From GCA-2718815 sp963578105 (GTDB lineage Bacteria > Planctomycetota > Planctomycetia > Pirellulales > Pirellulaceae), in NCBI GenBank assembly GCA_963578105.1, contig CAUZBP010000014.1:16279-80278 (forward strand): a DNA stretch of 64,000 nucleotides, given 5' to 3'. The notes under the pieces are model-generated. The model was not told the DNA's origin. It searched no databases and saw nothing but the letters and a program-made list of their open reading frames with translations. Both the position numbers and the translations under genes were made by a program. Numbering within the stretch: position 1 is the stretch's first letter; each line of letters opens with the position of its first letter. Shown one piece after another: positions 26,355-34,719 of this stretch.

Positions 26355-28568
26355 ATGCCAACTGCTTCAAGCAGCCCCATCCGTTGCCAATCAGGGGTCT
26401 GCTATGCTGGCAACACCACTCCAGCACGTTACTTAACCATACGAACGTTACTGGTAGTTTGGGTGTTGGCATTTTGTGCATTCGAATCTCGTGCATATGC
26501 TGGTGGTGGCCCTCAGAACGTACTTGTCGTTGTCAACTCACGTAGCTGGTCCTCTTGTACGATTGCCAATTACTTTTGTGCCTTGAGAGACGTGCCCGCG
26601 GGCAATGTGGTCTATCTCGACTGGCAAGACCATGTTGATCAAACAGACATCCAGAAATTCCGGGATAAGATTCTCGGTCCCATCCTCCAGGCAATCGAAC
26701 AACGCCACCTGGCAGGACAGATTGATTACATCGTTTACTCGAGTGACCTTCCTTATGCAATTTCTTACAAAAAAGAACTGAAGAATACACAAGTTCGCTG
26801 GCCAACCGCCTCACTCACTGGACTCACCTACCTGGCCCCACTGGTCATGGCGAAACGCGAGGAATTTTCTGCTCACAATGTGAACTGGTACATGCGTCCC
26901 TGGCTTGTTCAACCCACGGAAAGCGGGCGACCTGTTCCCGATAGCCGGGGGTTCTGCAGCGCCTACGGTTGGACAGTCGCGCGCGAGCAAGTTAGTGAAG
27001 CTGGCCAACATTATATTCTTTCCACCATGCTTGGATTTACCAGCGGTCGGGGAAACTCAGTTTCCGAGGTCATCCGCTCTCTGCGCAAAAGCGCCGGAGC
27101 AGATGGAACATTTCCCTCTGGAACAATCTATTTTGCACAGAACACTGACGTGCGGTCCCGTGTACGACAACATGCCTTTGAACCAGTGGCGCGTGAACTA
27201 AGATCCCTGGGCATCAAGTCCCAGATCGTCCAGGGAATCGTTCCACAAGGCAAGCCGGATGTACAAGGATTGACAACCGGGCAAGCAGAACTGAACTGGA
27301 CGCAAGCCAACAACAAGGTCCTGGCGGGCGCCATCTGCGAGAATTTCACAAGCTTCGGCGCAGTCCTGGCGGAGCACGGTACACAAACCCCGCTATCCGA
27401 TTTTGTCCGTGCCGGGGCCGCTGGCTCGAGCGGCACGGTAGCAGAACCCATGTCACTCATCAACAAGTTCCCCCATCCTATGCTGCATGTTCACTACGCG
27501 CGGGGCTGTTCCCTGGCCGAAGCCTTCTACCAATCTGTGCATGGTCCCTATCAACTACTGATTGTCGGTGACCCACTCTGCCGTCCCTGGGCCAAAATTC
27601 CAAAGGTTGGCGTCAAGGGGATTCAGGCTGGGCAAGTCGTCAACGGAACTGTGCAGATCACACCAATCATCCTTTCGCCCAAAGATTTTCGGCCCGGCTA
27701 CTTCGAAATCTACTTACAAGGACAAAAATTAGCTATTGTCCAGGCAGATCAATCGTGGGATCTGGATACCACGAAACTTGGTGATGGTTATCTCGAATTA
27801 CGTGTGGTGGCTGTGGATTCGGCGGCAATACAGACTCAGGGACATCTCACACTGCCTTTTACTATCAACAATAATGACAAACAGATCGAATTCAGCATCC
27901 AGCCGAGCGACTCCGTGAATTGGAATGAAAAACTGATCGTCACGGCCGCTTGTCCAGGCAGTCGCGAAATTGTCATTTTCCAGCACCGCCGCGTACTGGC
28001 CAAAATTGAGGGGGACCGAGGGCAGGCCGAAATTGATCCTCGCCTACTTGGCATGGGACGAATCACTTTATCCTGCATTGCCACCGGGCCCACGGACACT
28101 CCGGGATATGTCACTGCAAACCCGGTGCGAGTACACGTTACTCCTCCTCGCCCGCTCGCTTCCAAACCGGTGTCGGTGCAAAAGACGGTTCCCGGACTAC
28201 TTCTGCGACAGAGCAACGGTACGAAGCAGATTATCAAAAAGACGAATCGGGCCAATTGGCTCTCCGAGCAAGGAATCGGCCCCCGGGAGCCCTACATCCT
28301 TCAAGGCCATTTTCAAGTCCCTACGGAAGACGTCTATCAGTTCCAGTTGGCCGTGAATGGCCCAGCGCAAATATGGGTGGACGGGAAGCTACTGTTCAAA
28401 AAGGAGGATGCTAACTATCGGTTCGACTATATACCCGTTGCCTTTCGTCGCGGGTGGCACCAAGTCGAACTGCGCGGGACCAGTCAATACTCACCCCGTG
28501 TTCATTTCGCCTTCGGTGGTCCCGGAACTCGCACCGTCGGGGCTGATCGTTTTAGATGTCGACCGTGA
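26355..28568 (+). CDS. TIGR03790 family secreted protein with PA14-like C-terminus
   Basis: An exported protein of 737 residues. I took the ATG at 26355, which has AGGAAGAAG immediately upstream; it gives a signal peptide ending near AYA-GG (residue 50). The first half (NVLVVVNSRSWSSCTIANYFCALRDVPAGNVVYLDW, later VLAEHGTQTPLSDFVRAGAAGSSGTVAEP, then HYARGCSLAEAFYQSV) matches the planctomycete TIGR03790 domain. Ig-like strands follow, then a C-terminal region VPTEDVYQFQLAVNGPAQIWVDGKLLFKK that looks like a PA14 carbohydrate-binding fold. The TIGR03790 domain is a predicted caspase-like hydrolase fold, but its role is not known to me. It may overlap the 3' end of the exostosin-like gene only by a longer start that I reject. 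Confidence 0.8.
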   Translation: MPTASSSPIRCQSGVCYAGNTTPARYLTIRTLLVVWVLAFCAFESRAYAGGGPQNVLVVVNSRSWSSCTIANYFCALRDVPAGNVVYLDWQDHVDQTDIQKFRDKILGPILQAIEQRHLAGQIDYIVYSSDLPYAISYKKELKNTQVRWPTASLTGLTYLAPLVMAKREEFSAHNVNWYMRPWLVQPTESGRPVPDSRGFCSAYGWTVAREQVSEAGQHYILSTMLGFTSGRGNSVSEVIRSLRKSAGADGTFPSGTIYFAQNTDVRSRVRQHAFEPVARELRSLGIKSQIVQGIVPQGKPDVQGLTTGQAELNWTQANNKVLAGAICENFTSFGAVLAEHGTQTPLSDFVRAGAAGSSGTVAEPMSLINKFPHPMLHVHYARGCSLAEAFYQSVHGPYQLLIVGDPLCRPWAKIPKVGVKGIQAGQVVNGTVQITPIILSPKDFRPGYFEIYLQGQKLAIVQADQSWDLDTTKLGDGYLELRVVAVDSAAIQTQGHLTLPFTINNNDKQIEFSIQPSDSVNWNEKLIVTAACPGSREIVIFQHRRVLAKIEGDRGQAEIDPRLLGMGRITLSCIATGPTDTPGYVTANPVRVHVTPPRPLASKPVSVQKTVPGLLLRQSNGTKQIIKKTNRANWLSEQGIGPREPYILQGHFQVPTEDVYQFQLAVNGPAQIWVDGKLLFKKEDANYRFDYIPVAFRRGWHQVELRGTSQYSPRVHFAFGGPGTRTVGADRFRCRP

Positions 28569-28841
28569 AAATCAACCTGGCAACCCACGTCACAACCCGT
28601 TAAAGATGGCACCTTCGAAGTGATTGATCTGGGCAGCAAGAACCTCTGGTCGTGGCTACGAAAACACCCCATCTTCGATCCTACCGTGATTCATCTCTTA
28701 ACGACAGAATCGCTTCGAATTGACTCAAGGATTCAACCATGAATGAACAACGGCGGTTTTGAGGCGCAGTTTCAATCTGTTTCGTGACGGAGTGGCCGAT
28801 TTTTGTGAATGGTTTTAAACAAACGCAGTGGAGATTTGTTT

Positions 28842-29297
28842 ATGCACGAAGCGTTTATGCGAATTGCCCTATCACAAGCTGAGCAGGCATATTCAGCCGA
28901 CGAAGTACCCGTCGGGGCGGTGATTGTTCGTGATGACAAGGTCATCGCCGCCGCGCATAATCAACGTGAAATATTGCGTGATCCCACAGCCCACGCGGAA
29001 ATGCTCGCAATTACTCAGGCTGCGGAAGCGTGTCGCAGCTGGCGCCTGACGGATTGTGTGTTGTACGTGACACTGGAACCGTGTCCTATGTGTGCCGGAG
29101 CCATCATCCAGGCCAGGATACCGCTGGTGATCTATGGAACAGCCGATCCCAAAGCGGGTGCCGTGCGTACGTTGTTCCAGTTACTCGACGATCCTCGGCT
29201 GAACCACACTTGCCAGGTTGTAAGCGGTGTTTTGGACCAGCCCTGTGGTGAAATCCTCAGCCGCTTCTTTCGGGAAAAACGAAACTTAAAAGACTGA
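28842..29297 (+). CDS. tadA: tRNA adenosine(34) deaminase
   Basis: TadA deaminates A34 of tRNA-Arg(ACG) to inosine. The zinc-binding site is complete: His51 in HAEML with catalytic Glu53, and Cys81 and Cys84 in PCPMCAG. The ATG at 28842 has GGAGA eight bases upstream and gives 151 residues, typical for TadA; the frame also contains an upstream start at 28809. It lies alone between two unrelated genes and is likely an essential housekeeping gene. Confidence 0.94.
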   Translation: MHEAFMRIALSQAEQAYSADEVPVGAVIVRDDKVIAAAHNQREILRDPTAHAEMLAITQAAEACRSWRLTDCVLYVTLEPCPMCAGAIIQARIPLVIYGTADPKAGAVRTLFQLLDDPRLNHTCQVVSGVLDQPCGEILSRFFREKRNLKD

Positions 29298-29492
29298 TAC
29301 CAGACGGTCCAACAACACCCCGTTCTCACCCGATGGACTCACACTCGGCACCTGTCCAAACCGGCTCGTCACACCTCGTGGTTGATCAGCCTATTGCCAG
29401 CCGGCTATCCTGTTCACACTGCGGGAACCAAGTTTCAGGTGGTTCTACTGAGGGTGGAATTTGGAAAAACGAACAGGAGGTTTCCACCACTG

Positions 29493-30137
29493 CTAGAACA
29501 AGTCTAACCGAGGTAGGTGACGCTCAGGAGAACCAAACACCATCCTACAACTTGAAACATTTCGCAACACGGCAGTATTGGCACTGATCACACTCTGTTT
29601 TCCAATTCTCGTCCCAGGTCCAATCGTCGCATGCGTCCCTACAAAAACATCGCTTTCGAGCACACCAAATCCATTGACCGTTGCATAAGGTGAGAGCAGG
29701 CTGTAAGCGCCAACTTGCCCGTCATGGCCGACCGATGCATATAAACTCAAATGCACAAAATCTTTGATCGAGGCGCCATTTGAAATTGTGGCATACGGGT
29801 AGACGACGGCTCCTTCTCCCAGTTCTGCCGACTCAAAAATCGTCGCCGTTGGATGAATTAACGAAACGAATTGAGCCTGCCTTGATTTCAATGCTTCAAC
29901 GACACGACGGCGAACCTGCACATTCCCAATGGCCAGAATGAAACGTTCTTCGCTATCAGGCTGATGGGATTCCGGGTCACCCAGAATGGGAACATCCAGG
30001 CCGTAAGAAGATAGATCAACCGACTCGTGTGCCAGAAAGCCCTTCAGCCGATATTCCTTGCGATCCAAACAGTCCCAGAGAAGCCCCACCGCTTCACGTC
30101 CAAAACCACCGGCTCCAATGATCACAAGATCCTTCAT
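29493..30137 (-). CDS. Sugar O/N-acyltransferase (NeuD/PglD family)
   Basis: A left-handed beta-helix acyltransferase of the NeuD/PglD type, using acetyl-CoA to acylate an amino sugar or hydroxyl. The N-terminal Rossmann-like segment MKDLVIIGAGGFGREA binds the sugar nucleotide, and the hexapeptide repeats run from about residue 95 (ATIFESAELGEGAVVYPYATIS) to the end. The likely catalytic His lies in the VHLSLYASVGHDGQ loop. Its start overlaps the stop of the membrane-SDR gene by 4 bp (ATGA), so the two are translationally coupled. The partner aminotransferase that normally makes its substrate is not in the window. Confidence 0.88.
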   Translation of the reverse strand: MKDLVIIGAGGFGREAVGLLWDCLDRKEYRLKGFLAHESVDLSSYGLDVPILGDPESHQPDSEERFILAIGNVQVRRRVVEALKSRQAQFVSLIHPTATIFESAELGEGAVVYPYATISNGASIKDFVHLSLYASVGHDGQVGAYSLLSPYATVNGFGVLESDVFVGTHATIGPGTRIGKQSVISANTAVLRNVSSCRMVFGSPERHLPRLDLF

Positions 30138-31705
30138 CTGATTTCGTCGGCTTCATTCTCAGAGAAATCTCGTATCAGTTCTCGCGCCCAATGGTGTCGG
30201 TCCAGGTTCGAAGTTCCTTCGCGGAGCAAAAATTCAACATTGCTATATCGCACATCGCGGTAATCAGTAATCTCGCCGTTGATAATCGCTTCCAGAACCT
30301 GTTCGATCCCCTGTTCAACCGTCCAGGCAGGCCGGAATCCCAATCGATCCCTGATTTTTCGAAAGTCGACGCGATAGTTACGGTGATCCAGGTTAGTATT
30401 CGACACATCGACGGTCGCTCCAATCACCTGCTGCTGCACGCGTTCACCAATTTCAGAAATAGTGTAATTCTGCTCGTTGGACCCCACATTGAAAATCTGA
30501 CGGGCAACCAAATCGGTGGGCGCCTCCAGGGTAATGACGATAGATTCAGCCGCATCATCAACATGGACAAATGGACGCCATTGATCACCGCCATGAATCG
30601 TTATCTCACCATCTATCTTAGCTTTGGCCGTCAGCAAATTCACTACGAGGTCAAAACGCGTTCGCCCGGACAGGCCGTAAATCGTGGCGAACCGCAAAAT
30701 CGTCGTCAAAAACTGTGTATCAGACATGTCTAACAACAGTTTCTCTGAAGCTGCCTTGGTTACGCCATACAAAGAAACTGGCTTGACCAGGGAGTGCTCA
30801 TCCAGTATTTCTTCACACGCCCCGTAAACGGAACATGTACTGGCAAACATCAAACGTTCGACTCCGGCTGCTCTAGCGAGTTCAGCGATCATTCGCGTTG
30901 CCGAAAGATTGACATCAATGGTCAAATTTTCGTCTAAATTACAAGCTGGGTCTCCGACGATAGCTCCCAGATGCACTACCGAATCGACACCGCGCATCGC
31001 TGCCACTACGTTTTCCACGTGACGAAAATCGCCCTCCAGCACTTCCAAGCCGGGATGATCGACGAAAGGTTGAATCGGTCCGTCACCATAGATCAAGGCG
31101 TCTAGCAAACGCACTTGATATCCACGTTCCAGCAACTTTGGCAAGAGTGCCGACCCAATATAGCCGGCACCACCAATCACCAAGACATGGCGTTCACCTG
31201 AAACTGCAATCCTTCCACGGGCCTCTCGCTCAGGTCTTACAAATCGTTCCCAGAGTTGGGTCCACACCCGGGCACCGATGAGCAGGCTGGCGCTGAAGGC
31301 CCAGGCAATCACCAATGCCGTGCGAGGATAGAAGATCGAGCTATGCAGGAACGAGGACAGGAACCCGTAAACAATATAAGCCAGGGAAACCGCTTGAAAG
31401 ACAACGAGTGCTTTGTACCGTCCCTGGTAATACCGACCGTAGGTATAAAAACCAAATCCGTGAAAAATGACGAGTGAGATCGCACTCAACAGCAGAGTGC
31501 CGACACTACAATAGCGATAGAAGTAGTCGCGAGAATATTCGCCGATCGTATTGTCGCTGATGTCTTGAAAGGCCACCAAAACGAACAACCGTACGCCCAG
31601 GGCGGCAATCAACGCCACCTGCAGAATGGCAGCATCAGCAGCCATCCGGATCAGGGTCGCCGGAGTAATACGAAACAGACTTGTGTGAAATAAAAAAATT
31701 TTCAT
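30134..31705 (-). CDS. Membrane-anchored extended SDR (GalE/WbpP-like) fusion
   Basis: The protein has about four transmembrane helices in its first 150 residues and then a cytosolic extended SDR domain. The Rossmann loop is VIGGAGYIGS (near residue 180) and the Tyr-Lys pair is YGVTK in ASTCSVYGACEE...SLYGVTK. A hydrophobic N-terminus fused to an SDR recalls WbpM/CapD, but here the SDR part resembles GalE-type epimerases, with RPFVHVDD and FNVGSNEQNYT. An alternative GTG start at 31738 would add 11 residues. The gene is translationally coupled to the PglD-like gene. The membrane part may bring the enzyme to the initiating transferase. Confidence 0.85.
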   Translation of the reverse strand: MKIFLFHTSLFRITPATLIRMAADAAILQVALIAALGVRLFVLVAFQDISDNTIGEYSRDYFYRYCSVGTLLLSAISLVIFHGFGFYTYGRYYQGRYKALVVFQAVSLAYIVYGFLSSFLHSSIFYPRTALVIAWAFSASLLIGARVWTQLWERFVRPEREARGRIAVSGERHVLVIGGAGYIGSALLPKLLERGYQVRLLDALIYGDGPIQPFVDHPGLEVLEGDFRHVENVVAAMRGVDSVVHLGAIVGDPACNLDENLTIDVNLSATRMIAELARAAGVERLMFASTCSVYGACEEILDEHSLVKPVSLYGVTKAASEKLLLDMSDTQFLTTILRFATIYGLSGRTRFDLVVNLLTAKAKIDGEITIHGGDQWRPFVHVDDAAESIVITLEAPTDLVARQIFNVGSNEQNYTISEIGERVQQQVIGATVDVSNTNLDHRNYRVDFRKIRDRLGFRPAWTVEQGIEQVLEAIINGEITDYRDVRYSNVEFLLREGTSNLDRHHWARELIRDFSENEADEIR

Positions 31706-32206
31706 GCGAAACAAAAACGGCGAATAACTGGGGGACACCCCGCGCTCAATCCGCTAAACCTTTTCGATAATTTCATTATGACTACAATTTTAAATTGATC
31801 CAGGTTCCGGGATCTTTCCTCTGCAATTTCAAAATGAATTTTGCACATCATGAGGAACACTCATATTGATCATTCCGATTGTTCGCAATAAGTCACCTGC
31901 GGACAATCGCAGCTAGCAGTCCAGGCTGGTTAATCTCATGAGAAAAGACCTCCGACCGCTCCTCGGATCGAAAATTTCAGTCAGGACACTTTGTGCTTGA
32001 TTAAACTTCCCGACTGGTGCGAGTCGGACAATCCACGCTGCAAGGACAGTGTTTTTCAGACCACGTGCCACGTCCCCCGCACGAGTCCCTTGAAACGTAA
32101 ACTGCACTTTCTGCAACGACATTTTTCCTGGAACACAGTGTTCCCCCAGATAGGTCAGGGAAAGCACCTAACTTTCGGCATGCAGACCACCTCGCGTGTG
32201 ATCCGT
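31706..32206. other. Intergenic region between two minus-strand units
   Basis: This lies between the carbamoyltransferase 1 stop and the membrane-SDR gene start. Frames on both strands (for example 31913-32167 minus) have no recognised content. It probably holds the promoter of the SDR-PglD pair. Confidence 0.4.
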
Positions 32207-33949
32207 TCAACCTTCCGCCGCCGACTTCTTACAGACAAACGGCCCCACTACGAGTGTGTCCATTTTCGTCCGTTGAAAGCAGTCGATCGCTTCGGAGGGC
32301 TGACAGACAATGGGCTCGTTCTCATTGAAGCTTGTATTGAGAATGATGGGAATGCCCGTGAGTCCCTCAAACTTTTTAATCAAATCGTAGTACAACGGGT
32401 TTTCCTCATGCGTGAGGGTCTGCAGTCTGCCCGTGTTGTCCACGTGGTTGACAGCCACCAGTTTCTCTCGCCACTCTGGCCTGATTTTGTAGACATGCAA
32501 CATGAAGGGTGAAGGATGCGTGTGTTCAAAAATCTCTGCCTGCCGTTCCTGTATCACGGTTGGAGCAAATGGACGAAACGGCTCGCGGTGTTTAATACGT
32601 GCGTTGAGCACGTCTTTCATGTCCGTCAGACCGGGGTGGGCCAGGATCGATCGATTTCCCAACGCCCGTGGACCCCATTCCATACGCCCTTGAAACCATC
32701 CAACCACGTTTCCCTGCGAAATCTGCTGGGCCGTTTCGTTCAGTAACGATTCGCGTTCATAACGTACATAGGATACTCCTTTGGCCTCTAATTCGTGCCG
32801 TATTTCCTGTTCGCTGTATTCCGGCCCCAAGTAGGCGTCTCGCATTTCAACACGCTGTTGACCGCCGAGAATTGCATGGCTCACATAAAGCGCCGCCCCC
32901 AAGGAAAGTCCGTCGTCACCGGCAGCGGGCTGAATACAGGTTTGCCGGAAGGGCGTCTCGTCAAACATTTTTCCATTCGCCACGCTGTTGAGCACGCACC
33001 CTCCGGCCATTGCGATTCTTTCGCAGGGCACTTTGCGGTGCAAAATGTTCAAGAGATGCATGTACCCTTTTTCAAAGACCCGTTGCAAACCAAAGGCCAG
33101 GTCCTGATCACGTTGAGAAATTTCCGTATAGGGATCGCGTGGGTCCCCGAACAGTTCACACACATAATCCGAATAATGCCGATGGAGATCAATCTGTCCT
33201 TTTTCATTAATCGACATTCCCTGATTCTCACCGAATGGCTGGAAGTACCGCGGATTAAGTTCCATTCCATTTTCAGTCAGCACTACCATCTTCTCAAAAT
33301 GGTCGTGATAGGTGTCCTGTCCCAACGGAGCCAGGCCCATGACTTTTCCCTCATCGCCGTATCTGTCGTATCCGATGAACTCACAGATCATCGTGTACAG
33401 CGAACCCAAGGAATGCGGTACATGGACGCGGTGTTTGATTGAAATCTGGTTTCCCTGACAATGGCTCAACATGCATGTCACAAAATCACCCGATCCGTCG
33501 AGTGTAAACCCGGCCGCCTCCTCCCAATCTGAAACAAAATAGGCGCTTGCTGTATGGGCCAGATGGTGTTCAATGTTGTGCTGTTCAAACTTCAGTTGTG
33601 AAGGATCCACGTCGAAATCACGAGCCAGCTGTGACTTGAGGTCGTCCAGCCCGCTTCGCCTGGACTTAATGCGGGCCAAATTCAAGAGTTTCGAGGGGTT
33701 GGCCAGGGCGTACTGAAGTTTCTTTCCCAGATTCGCTGAAGAGTCACGGCCGACGGCAACGTTGTCAACATCGCCTATTTCCAGGCCTGCCATCTCTAAA
33801 CACTTACCAATCGCCAAGGTCGGGAAGCCCGCGTAATACTTCACTCGGTTCAAACGTTCTTCTGCGATGGCCGCCACGGGCTTGCCATCGATCACCAAAG
33901 CGGCAGAAGAACCAGCATGAAGTGCATTAATGCCTAGAATTACGCTCAT
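32207..33949 (-). CDS. Carbamoyltransferase (NodU/CmcH family), copy 1
   Basis: An O-carbamoyltransferase that transfers a carbamoyl group from carbamoyl phosphate to a hydroxyl group, with a YrdC-like domain typical of NodU/CmcH/TobZ proteins. The N-terminus MSVILGINALHAGSSAALVIDG is the ASKHA-like opening. The conserved HHLAH (EHHLAHTASAYF), KVMGLAPLG, GGCVLNSVANGKMF and ILNTSFNENEPIVC motifs are present. The protein has 580 residues. It is the most divergent of the three copies in this window (others at 34706 and 45713), and its substrate is probably a sugar of the exopolysaccharide. Confidence 0.9.
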   Translation of the reverse strand: MSVILGINALHAGSSAALVIDGKPVAAIAEERLNRVKYYAGFPTLAIGKCLEMAGLEIGDVDNVAVGRDSSANLGKKLQYALANPSKLLNLARIKSRRSGLDDLKSQLARDFDVDPSQLKFEQHNIEHHLAHTASAYFVSDWEEAAGFTLDGSGDFVTCMLSHCQGNQISIKHRVHVPHSLGSLYTMICEFIGYDRYGDEGKVMGLAPLGQDTYHDHFEKMVVLTENGMELNPRYFQPFGENQGMSINEKGQIDLHRHYSDYVCELFGDPRDPYTEISQRDQDLAFGLQRVFEKGYMHLLNILHRKVPCERIAMAGGCVLNSVANGKMFDETPFRQTCIQPAAGDDGLSLGAALYVSHAILGGQQRVEMRDAYLGPEYSEQEIRHELEAKGVSYVRYERESLLNETAQQISQGNVVGWFQGRMEWGPRALGNRSILAHPGLTDMKDVLNARIKHREPFRPFAPTVIQERQAEIFEHTHPSPFMLHVYKIRPEWREKLVAVNHVDNTGRLQTLTHEENPLYYDLIKKFEGLTGIPIILNTSFNENEPIVCQPSEAIDCFQRTKMDTLVVGPFVCKKSAAEG

Positions 33950-34374
33950 GGTGATAAATCTTCGAGGTTACTGAAATTCTTTCCGTAGAAAACTATTCGA
34001 ATCAACCGGCCTCGATGAACAATCCAATTTGTCAGAAAGGAACGGAAATTCCAAGTTCCCGGTGTTCGGATTGCTTGGGAGAGTGGTGCCGCAGTTGACG
34101 ATCGTACGACGGATGAAGATTCGAACTGTCGTGAGGAGCAAAGGGCCCCGAGAGCAGATTCGCTTGTTTACCGTGCCATCGCACGACATTCGAACATACC
34201 AGCTAACGGAAACCCACTGGAAGACGTCCGGCAGCATTCTTGCACTGCCGTTTTCATCTTCACACAGCAACTTCTCCCGGGCGTGTGCCGGGGCATCTTT
34301 GACTCCAGAAGTTGTGTTGCACAACAGACCCTCTGAAACGTGCGACAAACTTCCACAGGCAGGAACCGGAACCT
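33950..34374. other. Intergenic region between carbamoyltransferase units
   Basis: It separates copy 1 from the small acidic gene that closes the copy 2 operon. No gene, terminator or promoter could be supported; small frames on both strands look like chance. Confidence 0.4.
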
Positions 34375-34719
34375 TTAAAACATCACGTAGACGAAGGGAG
34401 AAACATCATCATCGTCCTCGGACTCGCGATAAAGATCTCGGGCCAGATTCGCGAGTGATTTTTTCAACTCGAGCAACACAGCATCCTGCTGATCCCGCCA
34501 CAAGTCCCGCAACTCCTGCTCCAGTTGATCCACGTCAAAAGAAAAGACCTCCGGCCCTTCATCAACATAGGGTACGTACCAGGAACTCTCGTTGTCACTG
34601 AACTCCAAAGCCAGCAGTTGAATATCGTTTTCTCGTAATTTCTCAGCGATCGGAACGAGTTGTTGTTTGAAAAAATCCTCCAGGCGTGCATCATCTTGAG
34701 TCGGATCAGTCAAGCTCAT
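34375..34719 (-). CDS. Small acidic protein coupled to carbamoyltransferase copy 2
   Basis: This 114-residue acidic protein has no domain that I recognise. Helical segments include ARLEDFFKQQLVPIAEKLRE and LEQELRDLWRDQQDAVLLEL, separated by a strand-rich part (QLLALEFSDNESSWYVPYV), and it ends SEDDDDVSPFVYVMF. There is no signal peptide or membrane helix. The ATG at 34719 has GGAGG eight bases upstream and overlaps the end of the carbamoyltransferase by 14 bp, which implies tight coupling. An upper in-frame start at 34788 would overlap more and lacks support. A partner or chaperone role for the enzyme is inference only. Confidence 0.75.
   Translation of the reverse strand: MSLTDPTQDDARLEDFFKQQLVPIAEKLRENDIQLLALEFSDNESSWYVPYVDEGPEVFSFDVDQLEQELRDLWRDQQDAVLLELKKSLANLARDLYRESEDDDDVSPFVYVMF

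Noticed and set aside
32795..33442. Plus-strand frame of 215 codons opposite carbamoyltransferase copy 1
   Set aside because: It is fully antisense to a well-supported gene and has no domain of its own.
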